17,669 bases of DNA, from NCBI GenBank assembly GCA_038227045.1, contig JBBRQD010000108.1, positions 1 to 17,669 of the forward strand, in the 5' to 3' direction. Both the position numbers and the translations under genes were made by a program. Source of the stretch: JANXLS01 sp038227045. Its GTDB lineage: Bacteria > Planctomycetota > SZUA-567 > H5-PLA8. The notes beneath the pieces are model-generated. The model saw nothing but the letters and a program-made list of their open reading frames with translations. It searched no databases and had not been told where the DNA came from. Below, piece after piece: positions 5,792 through 14,687 of this stretch. How positions within the stretch are numbered: position 1 is the first letter of the stretch; each line of letters starts with the position of its first letter.

Positions 5792-8700
5792 ATGAAATTT
5801 AACTTGCGCTATAGTCTACTGGGTTCCGCACTATTGCTCGCGATCATGGGCGCGCTCGTTCTAAGTTATCATCCCACTCCTCGGCGCACTGTCGAAACGG
5901 CGCCGCCTAATACGCCGGTTGCGACTGCCAGCGAAAAAAAGAGTCTGACGCTCTCTCCCGAGCAGCGCACCGCGACGATCAACGCTTATAATAAACTTCC
6001 GTTGAGTTTTGAAGAAAACAAGGGGCAGGCCGATCCGGTCGCGAAATACATCGCGCGCGGCAATGGCTATGCTCTTTATTTGAAGCCGAACGAAGCGATT
6101 CTGTCGCTGCGAAACAATGTGCACGACGCCGCCCAACCCAATTCCATTTTGCGCATGAAGCTGGCGAATGCCAACGCGGCCTCGACGATCGGCGGCGTTG
6201 ACTTGCTGCCGGGAAAAAGCAACTATTTCATCGGCAACAAGGCGAATTATGCAACCAATGTGTCGCAGTATAAAAAGGTCTTCTGCGAAAACGTTTACGC
6301 GGGCATCGACATGGTGTACTACGGCAATCAGCGCCAGTTGGAATACGATTTTGTGGTCGCGCCCGGCGCCGATCCGTCGGCGATCCGCATGTCCTTCGCC
6401 GGTTCGAGCAAAATCGAAGTTAACGCCACGGGCGATCTGGCGATCCACATCGGCGACGGCGAAATCACGCAGCACAAGCCGGTGATTTACCAGCAGATTG
6501 ACGGCGCGCGCAAAGAAGTGTCGGGGCGTTACGAAATTGTCTCGGCGGCCAAGTCGGCTCAAGGCGAAACTGTCGTCGGATTCAACATTTCAAACTACGA
6601 TCACAGCGCGAAGCTGATCATCGATCCGGTGCTCGTCTACGCGACGTATTACGGCGATAGGCCGAACACCACGTTAGGCAAATCGGATCACAGCGGCGAC
6701 GACATCGGCCTGGCTGTTGCGATTGATGCGGCCGGTTCCGCGTACGTGGTGGGCAAGACGAACACGTATGAGTTCCCGCTTTTGGGCAATATTGAAAACT
6801 TTTTCGATCCGATCGACCATGCGCAGTTCCCCACCCGGTTTCATACCGCGCCGGCCAACTACCACGGTTTTATCACCAAGTTCAAGCCCGATGGGTCCGG
6901 CCTCGTGTATTCGACGTATCTGGCGGGAAGTGGCGTTGACGAATGCCGCGGCGTGGCGGTCGATGCGCTCGGAAACGCGTTTATTTGCGGCACCACGACA
7001 TCCTCCGATTTTCCCACGAAATTTGCGCAGCACGTATATTCGGGCGGACAGGATGCGTTCCTGTTGAAGCTCAAACCGGATGCAAGCGGCATCGTCTTTT
7101 CGACATTCCTGGGCGGCTCGGGCGACGATTCCGCCAACGACCTGGCAATCGACCCTTCCGGTAACGTAATCGTCGTCGGTACAACGAGTTCGGTAAATTT
7201 CGTCACTGCGCACCCGCTTCAACCCGCGTTCGGCGGCGGAGCCACCGACGCATTCGTGGCCAAATTTTCGCCGGACGGACAGATCAACGTTTATTGCACG
7301 TTTCTGGGCGGAGCAGGCGACGAAACGGGCAATGGCGTGGCCATCGACTCCTCCGGCAATGCGTATGTGACCGGATCGACGACGTCGTCCAACTTCCCGA
7401 TCGCCAATCCATTCCAGGTCAACAATGCCGGGGGGATGGATGCTTTCGTTTCGAAGATCAACTCATCGGGCACGCTCCTGGTTTACTCGACCTACATTGG
7501 AGGCAACGGCAACGATTCCGGTAATGGCATCGCCGTGGATACGGCCGGCAATGTCTACATAACCGGCACGACGACGTCGACCAACTACCCGACCATTTCG
7601 CCGACCATTCTGCCGATCCAAACCGTCAACGGCGGACCTCCCGGAACGACCGACGCGTTCGTCACGAAATTCAACGTTTTCGGTTCGTCGCTGGTTTTCT
7701 CCACCTATTTAGGCGGCATTATGAACGAAGAAGGCAAGCGCATTCGAATCGATTCGCGCAACGCCATCTACGTCTCGGGAACCACCACGCTGACCGCCGG
7801 CGCACTGGCGGCTCAGAACGACTTTCCGGTCGCGCCCAAGGCGACGCCAAACAATCCTTCCGCCAATACGCTGCAACCGTCGCATGCGGGATTGGAAGAC
7901 GGCTTTCTGACCAAGTTCAACCCGACCGGGACGCCGCTGGTCTACTCGACCTACATCGGTTCCGGCACACATGATTTCGTGACCGATAACGGAACTATCC
8001 AACAGAACAAACCGACCACCGTTTCTGTCAACGGCATGGCGGTCGACAATAGCGGCAATGCCTACCTGACCGGTTCGACCGACGGCAGTTTTTATTACAC
8101 ATTCGGCGCCTACAGCAGCATCGCGCCAAATTTCCCTGTTCCGGGCGAAGATTTTCCCGCGCCGCACATTGTCGAAATCACCGATCCCAATGGCAACGTG
8201 ACCCCCGAACCGGCGGAATCGTCCCTTCAATTGAACACCGCGTTGATCGAGGCGGTCAATGTAGTGACAGTCTCGACGAGTGGTCCGCACAACCTGAAAA
8301 TGGGACAGAGTATTACGATTGCCGGCGTTGTTCCGGTGGGTTACAACGGAAACTACACGGTGGCCTCCGTATTGAATGCCTTTCAGTTTACCTACACGGA
8401 TCCAACGATGGGATTGGCCGCAGCATCGGCCCCCGGAAGCACCGCATTTAACATTGACGAGAGCGACATCATCATCGCCAAAATCGGCGACAGCAGCCCG
8501 ATCATCACCAGCCTGATGTCGGCGCAGGCCACGAATGGATCCATTTTCCCCGGTTACGTCATCATGGCGACCAACAACCCGCTGAGTTTCGACGCCGCGG
8601 GTTTGCCGCCGGGCTTGAGCGTCAGCACCGTCAGCGGACAGATTACAGGCATTCCGACACAGAATGGCACTTACAGCGTCGTGATCACCGCCTCGAATCA

Positions 8701-11700
8701 AAGCGGCACGGGATCGCAAATTCTGATCATCAACGTCAGTTCGGTCCCACCGAATATGACCAGCGCCTTGTCTGCCACGGGCAACGTTGGATCGGTCTTC
8801 CAATTCCAACTGACCGCCAACAACAATCCCGCGTCGTTCGTGCTGGCTCCGGTGTCGCCGACGAACAGTATTCCGGGCGGCATCTCGCTGGATACGGTTA
8901 CCGGCTTGCTCTCCGGCATTCCATTGGTCGAAGGCACGTATCAATTCAACGCCACGGCCTCGAACGCAAATGGCACCTCGCTGCCGCAGAGTTTTTCGCT
9001 GACGATTCTTCCGGCGATTCCGGTCATCACCAGTCCGGTCGATGTCCAGGCGCTTTTAAACGTGCCGTTCAGTTACGCCATCACTGCCACGGGGAATCCT
9101 CAATCGTACGGCACCACGCCCAACCTCGGCCTGGCACCCCCAACAGCCAACAGCGCGTTGAGCGAATCGGATCCCGTCAATCCTACTTTCGTGACGGTCA
9201 CGACAGGTGCGCCCCACAACCTGACACAGGGACAGAGCATCACCATCGCCGGCGTCGTTCCGGCGGGTTACAACGGGATCTACACGGTGACGTCCGTGCC
9301 GACAACCACGACATTTATTTACACGGCCCCAGTCACCGGCTTGGCTGCGGCAACGACCCCCGGAACCTTTGCACCCAACATTTTTATTCTGTCGAACGGT
9401 TTGCAATTGAACACGGTCACGGGTTTCATCACCGGCACGCCGACAAAGCTTGGGTTCTTTAAATTCACGGTCAGCGCGACCAATGGCGGAGGGACCGGCA
9501 CCCAGCAATTCAATCTGACCGTCATTCCCGCCCTGGTGCCGGTCATCTCCAGTTCGTCCTCGGCCAGCGGCATTTGCAACGAACCGTTCAATTTTACGAT
9601 CACCGCCAGTAACAATCCACTCGTGTTTGGAGTTATAGGCGCGTTGCCGGCGGGTTTGACACTTGACGATCAGACCGGCATTATTTCCGGCATTATTACC
9701 GACGGAGTCACCGGTGTCTTCAACTTGACCCAGACTGCGGCCAATATCGCCGGCCCGGGAACCAAGCCGCTGACTATCACAGTCAATGCGCCAGCGGTTC
9801 CGGTCATTATCAGTCCGCTCACCGCCAGCGCCGTGGTCAACGCGCCGTTTGAATACGATATTCTGGGGACCAACCATCCGACGAGTTACAACGCTTTGGG
9901 ATTGCCGGCCGGCTTGGCGATCAACATGGTGACGGGGCAGATCACCGGTACACCGACCAATCCCGCCGGCGGCAATTTCAATGTCACGATCCAGGCTACG
10001 AATTTCGGCGGAACGGGCATGGCGACTCTGGCGCTGAATGTCGCACCGCAGCAGGTGCCGATCATCGTCAGTCCGAACCAGGCCAGTGGCTTTGTGGGAA
10101 TTCCATTCAGCTATCAAATCGTCGCGACGGCCAATCCCACATCCTTCAGCACATCTGGGAATCCGCTACCGCCGGGCTTGAGCATCAACGGTACCGGCTT
10201 GATTTCTGGAATCCCCACCACGGCCGGCAACTATACCCCGACGATCAATGCCACCAATGCCATCCCCAGCACGGGCTCGAAAACACTGACCATTTCCATC
10301 ACGCCGCCCGTTGCGCCCACGTTTACCAGCCCGCTTTCGGTGAACGGCATCGACGGTTCCGCCTTTACGTATCACATCACCGCGACGGGCATCGGCCCGA
10401 TCGTCTTCACCGCGGGTGGACTGCCCGCGGGTCTCTCGCTTAACGGCAATACGATCGCCGGGACGCCGGTCAATGGCATCACAAACGTTTTGCTGACTGC
10501 CTTCAGCCCCGCGACGAATCCGGCGACGCCGGGCGGCGCACCCACTCTGGGCGTGGCGCCCACAACCGCGACGCTGCAGATCAACATTGCCGCGTCCCCC
10601 GCCTCGCTCGTCAACAACCCCCCGCCGATGGTCGGAACGGTCGGCACGCCATATTTGTACAACATCCAGGCGTCGGGCAGTGCGCCGCTGACAATTACCA
10701 CGTCGGCTCTACCGGCAGGGTTGAAGTTGGTGGGTTCGACCATTCAGGGCACGCCGACATCGGCAGCCGTGACCCTGAACGGTCCGTTCCCCGTAACCAT
10801 AACGGCCAGCAATACGATCCCGAGCTCCGCGTCAATCACCGTGTATATCACGATCAACGCAGCCCTGCCGAGCTTCACCAGTTCGGCGTTCGTGATCGGC
10901 ACTGACGGAGTGCCTTTCCGCTATGTCATCGCCGCCACCGGCACGCAGACCATTACCTACACGTCGACCGCGCTTCCGTCGGGTCTCGTCCTTTCCGGCC
11001 ATATTATCTCCGGCACACCAAACGCCGCCGCAATCGGCTTGACGAACGTAACGTTAACCGCGACGAACGCGGGTGGTTCAAAGACGATGAACTTGGACAT
11101 TGAAATCGATCCCGCGGCTCCCGTGCTCACCATTCCGGCGTCCGTCACGGGCTCCGCGGGGGTGCCGTTCGCATTTACATTGACCGCGACCGGTTCGCCG
11201 CAAATCGATTATGTTGTGTCCAATCTGCCTCCGGGTTTGATGGTGGATATCGACCAGATCGACGGCACGCCGACCACTCCGGGAATTTACAACGTCATTG
11301 TCAGTGCCACCAACTCAGGGGGCACCGACAACAAACCGTTGACGATCATCATTAATCCGGCGCCGCCGACCATCACCGCCGCGCAAATCTCTGGGTTTGA
11401 CGGCGTGCCGCTGGTTCCGTTTCCACTCGTATTCACCGGCGCGCAGCCGATTACCTTCACCGCCGTCAATTTGCCCACGGGATTGACAATCGGCCTCAAC
11501 ACGGGCATCATTTCGGGCACGCCGATCGGATTCGGTTCCACTTCGTCAACAGTCACCGCGACCAATTCGGGCGGAACCGGTACCCAGACGATCGTTTTCA
11601 ACATATTGCCATCGAAACCCACAATTAGCAGTGCGCTTATCGTTCAGGCGTCTCCCGGCGTGCCCTTCACCTACACGGTTACCGCAACCGGCTCTCCGAC

Positions 11701-13156
11701 GATCACGTACCAGGTTCTCAATTTGCCCAACGGATTGTCGGCCAGCGGCAGTGTCATCTCCGGCGCGCCCAACGTCGCGGTCGGCCAGTACAGCGTGACG
11801 CTCATTGCAACCAATATATACGGCAGCGACACGCAGACGCTGGTCATCGACATTCAGCAGTTTCCGCCAACAATCACCAATCAGACGCTACAGGCCAGCG
11901 GCCAGCAATTCGTGCCGTTCTCGTTCACAATCACGGTCACCGGCAGTCCGCCGATTACGTTTACTGCGACGAACTTGCCCGCCGGTTTGGTGCTCGACGT
12001 CAACACGGGTGTGATCTCCGGCGCTGCGACAGTCACGGGAATGTTCAACGTCCCGATCACGGCGACGAATCTCTTTGGAACGGATTCGGGCAAAACGCTG
12101 GTGATTACCATCGCCAATTCTCCGCCGAAAATAACCAGCGCGTTGTCGGCGCAAGGAGGTTTGAGCGCGCCGTTCAGCTATGCGATTATTGCGGTGGGCA
12201 GCCCGGCGATTGTCTACGGCGCTCAGAACTTGCCGCCCGGATTGAACGTGAATCAAACCACCGGGGTCATCAGTGGAACTCCGACCGCGGTGGGTTCGTT
12301 CCCAGTCTCAATTGTCGCGACCAATACGGCAGGGACGGATACCAAGACGCTGACGATTACCGTCACCGCCACCCCGCCAGTGATCACCAGTCCGCTCACG
12401 ATCTCGACGGGTATCATCCAAAATATCAACTACGTCATCACGGTTACGGGCGCAGGCCCGTTGACGTACACGGTCACGGGACTGCCGCCCGGATTGACGT
12501 TCAGCGGAAACACCATTACTGGGACCGCATCGACGCCTGGCGTCTACAACGTCATCCTAACCGTAACCAATCCGCTCGGCACGGATACCGAAACCCTGGT
12601 GATCACCGTCTCGAGCGACGCGGACGGAGACGGGTTCCCGGACGACCTGGAAGTCTTACTGGGGACGGATCCGAATAATCCGGCCTCGAACCCGTTCACC
12701 GGCGGCGTCGGCACCATCACGGTCTTGAACATAACTACCGAATCGGTGAAGTTGAATTTCGCCAAGGTCGGGGCGGACACGGTCACGCTAAAGGGCTCGC
12801 TATTGCTAGCCCCGGGATTCGACCCGTTGGGCAAACCGGCGGTGATCTATGTCAGCGGACTGGCTGCGAAGGTGACGATCAATGCCAAGACCAGTTCCAG
12901 CCTCCCCAGCCTCAAAGTGAAAAACCCCTCGAAAACCTTATTCGGCGGATTCACCACGTTCTCTGCCACGTTGGGGAAGGGCGATTTCAAAGCCAAACTC
13001 GCGGCTGTGGGCATGACCAACGAAAATGTGCTGCTGCCGCGTTCCGTCAGCACCATGGTAATCGTGTTCTTCAACAACACAATTTACACGAGCAACAAAG
13101 CGTTGACCTACAAAGCGCACTTTGGTAAGAACGGCACGGCCAAGCAGTCGAATTAA
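5792..13156 (+). CDS. Giant exported protein: SBBP seven-blade propeller plus 15 He_PIG Ig-like repeats
   Basis: The product is 2454 aa from ATG 5792, chosen over an in-frame TTG at 5768 because it begins MKFNLRYSLLGSALLLAIMG, a good signal segment (residues 1-27). Residues about 69-277 are the conserved domain that usually precedes SBBP repeats (LPLSFEENKGQ). Seven blade motifs of the type VAxDxxGNAYVTG follow, near 6710, 6955, 7142, 7337, 7528, 7742 and 8036. Fifteen He_PIG Ig-like repeats (LPxGLxxxxxTGxIxGTPTxxG...ATNxxGT) span residues 904-2275. DADGDGFPDDLEVLLGTDPN at 2276-2295 is a calcium-binding-type loop. A C-terminal domain of about 150 residues ends the protein. Two copies of another small domain are nested inside. 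It is probably a surface or secreted adhesion or structural protein; no enzyme motif and no PEP-CTERM or LPXTG signal are visible. A strong terminator follows. Confidence 0.92.
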   Translation: MKFNLRYSLLGSALLLAIMGALVLSYHPTPRRTVETAPPNTPVATASEKKSLTLSPEQRTATINAYNKLPLSFEENKGQADPVAKYIARGNGYALYLKPNEAILSLRNNVHDAAQPNSILRMKLANANAASTIGGVDLLPGKSNYFIGNKANYATNVSQYKKVFCENVYAGIDMVYYGNQRQLEYDFVVAPGADPSAIRMSFAGSSKIEVNATGDLAIHIGDGEITQHKPVIYQQIDGARKEVSGRYEIVSAAKSAQGETVVGFNISNYDHSAKLIIDPVLVYATYYGDRPNTTLGKSDHSGDDIGLAVAIDAAGSAYVVGKTNTYEFPLLGNIENFFDPIDHAQFPTRFHTAPANYHGFITKFKPDGSGLVYSTYLAGSGVDECRGVAVDALGNAFICGTTTSSDFPTKFAQHVYSGGQDAFLLKLKPDASGIVFSTFLGGSGDDSANDLAIDPSGNVIVVGTTSSVNFVTAHPLQPAFGGGATDAFVAKFSPDGQINVYCTFLGGAGDETGNGVAIDSSGNAYVTGSTTSSNFPIANPFQVNNAGGMDAFVSKINSSGTLLVYSTYIGGNGNDSGNGIAVDTAGNVYITGTTTSTNYPTISPTILPIQTVNGGPPGTTDAFVTKFNVFGSSLVFSTYLGGIMNEEGKRIRIDSRNAIYVSGTTTLTAGALAAQNDFPVAPKATPNNPSANTLQPSHAGLEDGFLTKFNPTGTPLVYSTYIGSGTHDFVTDNGTIQQNKPTTVSVNGMAVDNSGNAYLTGSTDGSFYYTFGAYSSIAPNFPVPGEDFPAPHIVEITDPNGNVTPEPAESSLQLNTALIEAVNVVTVSTSGPHNLKMGQSITIAGVVPVGYNGNYTVASVLNAFQFTYTDPTMGLAAASAPGSTAFNIDESDIIIAKIGDSSPIITSLMSAQATNGSIFPGYVIMATNNPLSFDAAGLPPGLSVSTVSGQITGIPTQNGTYSVVITASNQSGTGSQILIINVSSVPPNMTSALSATGNVGSVFQFQLTANNNPASFVLAPVSPTNSIPGGISLDTVTGLLSGIPLVEGTYQFNATASNANGTSLPQSFSLTILPAIPVITSPVDVQALLNVPFSYAITATGNPQSYGTTPNLGLAPPTANSALSESDPVNPTFVTVTTGAPHNLTQGQSITIAGVVPAGYNGIYTVTSVPTTTTFIYTAPVTGLAAATTPGTFAPNIFILSNGLQLNTVTGFITGTPTKLGFFKFTVSATNGGGTGTQQFNLTVIPALVPVISSSSSASGICNEPFNFTITASNNPLVFGVIGALPAGLTLDDQTGIISGIITDGVTGVFNLTQTAANIAGPGTKPLTITVNAPAVPVIISPLTASAVVNAPFEYDILGTNHPTSYNALGLPAGLAINMVTGQITGTPTNPAGGNFNVTIQATNFGGTGMATLALNVAPQQVPIIVSPNQASGFVGIPFSYQIVATANPTSFSTSGNPLPPGLSINGTGLISGIPTTAGNYTPTINATNAIPSTGSKTLTISITPPVAPTFTSPLSVNGIDGSAFTYHITATGIGPIVFTAGGLPAGLSLNGNTIAGTPVNGITNVLLTAFSPATNPATPGGAPTLGVAPTTATLQINIAASPASLVNNPPPMVGTVGTPYLYNIQASGSAPLTITTSALPAGLKLVGSTIQGTPTSAAVTLNGPFPVTITASNTIPSSASITVYITINAALPSFTSSAFVIGTDGVPFRYVIAATGTQTITYTSTALPSGLVLSGHIISGTPNAAAIGLTNVTLTATNAGGSKTMNLDIEIDPAAPVLTIPASVTGSAGVPFAFTLTATGSPQIDYVVSNLPPGLMVDIDQIDGTPTTPGIYNVIVSATNSGGTDNKPLTIIINPAPPTITAAQISGFDGVPLVPFPLVFTGAQPITFTAVNLPTGLTIGLNTGIISGTPIGFGSTSSTVTATNSGGTGTQTIVFNILPSKPTISSALIVQASPGVPFTYTVTATGSPTITYQVLNLPNGLSASGSVISGAPNVAVGQYSVTLIATNIYGSDTQTLVIDIQQFPPTITNQTLQASGQQFVPFSFTITVTGSPPITFTATNLPAGLVLDVNTGVISGAATVTGMFNVPITATNLFGTDSGKTLVITIANSPPKITSALSAQGGLSAPFSYAIIAVGSPAIVYGAQNLPPGLNVNQTTGVISGTPTAVGSFPVSIVATNTAGTDTKTLTITVTATPPVITSPLTISTGIIQNINYVITVTGAGPLTYTVTGLPPGLTFSGNTITGTASTPGVYNVILTVTNPLGTDTETLVITVSSDADGDGFPDDLEVLLGTDPNNPASNPFTGGVGTITVLNITTESVKLNFAKVGADTVTLKGSLLLAPGFDPLGKPAVIYVSGLAAKVTINAKTSSSLPSLKVKNPSKTLFGGFTTFSATLGKGDFKAKLAAVGMTNENVLLPRSVSTMVIVFFNNTIYTSNKALTYKAHFGKNGTAKQSN
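8234..9379 (+). repeat. Two copies of a nested GVVPxGYNGxYTV domain
   Basis: Related segments lie at about 8234-8450 and 9149-9379 within the giant gene. Over their core (HNLKMGQSITIAGVVPVGYN and onward) 23 of 28 residues agree, and the DNA is also visibly similar. Both begin with an N(T/S)AL stretch and a VTVxTxxPHNL strand and end with GLAAA(S/T)xPG. The fold resembles the small beta domains with HGLxVGQxVTIxGVxPxGYNGTYTV found in phage and bacterial surface proteins. The first sits inside the last propeller blade and the second inside Ig-like repeat 3. Confidence 0.8.
8501..12616 (+). repeat. Fifteen tandem He_PIG Ig-like domain repeats (coding)
   Basis: Repeat starts, judged from the (V/T)ITSxL beginning of each unit, are near 8501, 8753, 9023, 9542, 9803, 10061, 10319, 10604, 10871, 11123, 11369, 11621, 11870, 12128 and 12380. 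Unit length is mostly 246-285 bases. Unit 3 is about 519 bases because of the nested domain, and units 7 and 8 carry longer loops. The units have diverged enough that DNA-level tandem recombination looks limited. Later units (9-15) conform better to each other than units 1-6 do. Confidence 0.88.
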
Positions 13157-13192
13157 GCGTGGCGTGGCCGGTTCCCGATAAATTCTCAATTC

Positions 13193-13224
13193 AGCCCGGC
13201 GCTCAAAGAGCGCCGGGCTTTTTT
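13193..13224 (+). terminator. Intrinsic terminator of the giant-protein gene
   Basis: AGCCCGGCGCTC (13193-13204) pairs perfectly with GAGCGCCGGGCT (13208-13219) around the loop AAA, followed by a run of six T's (13219-13224). It begins 36 bases after the giant gene's stop codon. Confidence 0.95.
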
Positions 13225-13386
13225 ATGGCATTCACGGATGACGTGCGCCGTCGAGAATCCGAACTGAAAGCCGCCGCTTTCAAAAGAGGCCTTTCATGTT
13301 ATGATCCAACATTGCTTGATCGAAAGCACAAATTCGATCGTCTAATTTGCAAGGATCCAGGCAACTCATCGCCTGAAAATAAAACT

Positions 13387-13920
13387 ATGACAGACACCAA
13401 ACTCACCGGCGACGAACCCGTCGGCGCGAAGTCGCACAAAGAAGAGCACGGACTGGACGAACTTTACCGCGAGGTCATCTTCGAACACTACCGCCGCCCC
13501 CACAACAAACACGCCATCGCCGACGCGCAGATCGTCACCAAAGGCAACAACCCGGTCTGCGGCGACCGCGTCACGGTCTATGCCAAAGTCAGCGCCGACG
13601 GACGCATCGAGGACATCGGCTTCGACGGAAAAGGCTGCGCGATCTGTATCGCCAGTTCGTCGTTGATGACCGAAGCCGTCCGCGGCAAAACGCTCGCCGA
13701 AGCCGGCCAGATCAGCGATCACTTCAAAGCCATGATGCGCAACGAAGTCCCCTTCGAAGCTCCCGGCGACTTGCCCGACATGGAAGCCCTCGAAGGCGTC
13801 CGAAAATTCTCCGTCCGCGTCAAATGCGCCACGCTCTCCTGGACCACGCTCAAGAACGGCATTGTCGAATACCAGGCCGGGCATGGCGACAGCGAAACAG
13901 AAGAACGCTGCGACATCTAA
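13387..13920 (+). CDS. sufU: SufU-type iron-sulfur cluster assembly scaffold/zinc protein
   Basis: SufU-family proteins accept sulfur from the cysteine desulfurase SufS during Fe-S cluster assembly in the cytoplasm. The product is 177 aa from ATG 13387. LDELYREVIFEHYRRPHN at 23-40 is the typical IscU/SufU start. NPVCGDRV supplies C58 and D60, GKGCAICIASSSLM supplies C84 (with C87), and VRVKCATLSW supplies C147: together the Cys-Asp-Cys-Cys zinc set of SufU. The insert between the second and third cysteine sites (about residues 100-140) is long, a SufU trait absent from IscU. The frame is open upstream to 13159, but that extension runs through a terminator, so ATG 13387 is preferred despite no Shine-Dalgarno site. 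No sufS, sufB or sufC is adjacent. Confidence 0.9.
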   Translation: MTDTKLTGDEPVGAKSHKEEHGLDELYREVIFEHYRRPHNKHAIADAQIVTKGNNPVCGDRVTVYAKVSADGRIEDIGFDGKGCAICIASSSLMTEAVRGKTLAEAGQISDHFKAMMRNEVPFEAPGDLPDMEALEGVRKFSVRVKCATLSWTTLKNGIVEYQAGHGDSETEERCDI

Positions 13921-13945
13921 ACGAGCGTAGCGAGCCGTTTTCGTT

Positions 13946-14005
13946 CCCCTCTCCCCTTGAGGGAGAGGGCCGACGAGCAGCCGTATCGCTCGCGGGGTGA
14001 GGGGT
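13946..14005. repeat. REP-like palindromic element
   Basis: CCCTCTCCC (13947-13955) pairs with GGGAGAGGG (13961-13969) around CTTGA. CGAGC (13974-13978) pairs with GCTCG (13988-13992), and GAGGGGT near 13999-14005 can also pair with the CCCCTC start at 13946. The text CCCCTCTCCC(C)TTGAGGGAGAGGG with GGGGTGAGGGG is a widespread intergenic element in environmental bacteria. It starts 26 bases after the sufU-like stop. Confidence 0.7.
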
Positions 14006-14133
14006 AGCTCCGACGACTCCATATCCCTCCGAACAACGTCAGCCCATCGTCCCGCACTTCACTTTTCTCCCGCAACCGCCGATATAGTCAAAGCAGCGCG
14101 AACGATTCGCGCTCGCTCAAGTATTCCTTCGTC

Positions 14134-14138
14134 GGGAG
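14134..14138 (+). promoter_or_regulatory. Shine-Dalgarno site of the CvpA-like gene
   Basis: GGGAG ends nine bases before the ATG at 14148 and supports that start. Confidence 0.65.
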
Positions 14139-14147
14139 TTCTATCGA

Positions 14148-14687
14148 ATGAACTGGGGCTATTGCGTAGATGCCGGCATCCTTCTTTTCCTGGTGCTGCA
14201 TTCCTTTCTAGGCTGGCGACGGGGACTGATGTGGCAGGCCGCGGGAGGCCTGAGCGTCGGGCTGGGCGTGATGCTCGGGCTGTTTCTCTCACCCGCGGCC
14301 GGCGAATACGCGATGCAGCACGTGACCAGCAACCCGCTGCACGCCCGCCTAATCGGATTCTTACTGATCTTCGGACTCGTCGGATTCACGCTCCGCATCG
14401 TCGCCGCCTGCTTCGTCGTCCAATCCGAAAAAGGCGTGCCCAAAGAAGAACGCGCCCGGCGTCTGGCGAAGGACCGTATCTTGGGCGGAGTCTTCGGCGC
14501 GCTAAAAGGCCTGGTCCTGGCCGCAATAGCCGTCGCAGCCTGCATAGCCTTCTTCCCCCAAGGCACGGCCTGGAAAAACTCCCACCTCTCAAGCCCGCTC
14601 GCCATCGCCGGCGCCCGCCTGCTGCCGCAAGGAGCGGTGCAGGAAATGCGCGATTGGGCGAAGCTGCATGTGGTGAATATTAATTGA
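14148..14687 (+). CDS. CvpA-family inner membrane protein
   Basis: The 179-residue product has four hydrophobic segments at about 6-22, 29-48, 66-90 and 112-136, the layout of the CvpA (colicin V production) family. Between segments 3 and 4 lies RARRLAKDRILGGVFGALKG (102-121), which matches the family's L-D-R-(I/L)-L-G-x-x-F-G-x-x-(K/R)-G signature. CvpA proteins sit in the cytoplasmic membrane; their molecular role is poorly defined, with links to colicin V export, envelope stress and purine-related operons. The start is backed by GGGAG nine bases upstream. The 3' end overlaps by 8 bases, tail to tail, the end of the WD40-like gene on the other strand. Confidence 0.85.
   Translation: MNWGYCVDAGILLFLVLHSFLGWRRGLMWQAAGGLSVGLGVMLGLFLSPAAGEYAMQHVTSNPLHARLIGFLLIFGLVGFTLRIVAACFVVQSEKGVPKEERARRLAKDRILGGVFGALKGLVLAAIAVAACIAFFPQGTAWKNSHLSSPLAIAGARLLPQGAVQEMRDWAKLHVVNIN

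Noticed and set aside
7709..8944. Long minus-strand frames inside the giant gene (also 9056-10117 and others)
   Set aside because: They are antisense to a continuous recognisable repeat protein and are rich in Arg, Gly and Asp in the way shadow frames of GC-rich genes are.
8501..12616. CRISPR or minisatellite interpretation of the periodic region
   Set aside because: The periodicity of about 250 bases is that of diverged Ig-like coding domains in one continuous frame; there are no short identical repeats with unique spacers.
13159..13386. Upstream extension of the sufU-like frame to 13159
   Set aside because: It would translate through the intrinsic terminator of the giant gene and adds no recognisable domain.
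14059..14088. Promoter before the cvpA-like gene (TTCACT with GATATA/TATAGT)
   Set aside because: Spacing and match are poor for every combination tried, so it was not annotated.
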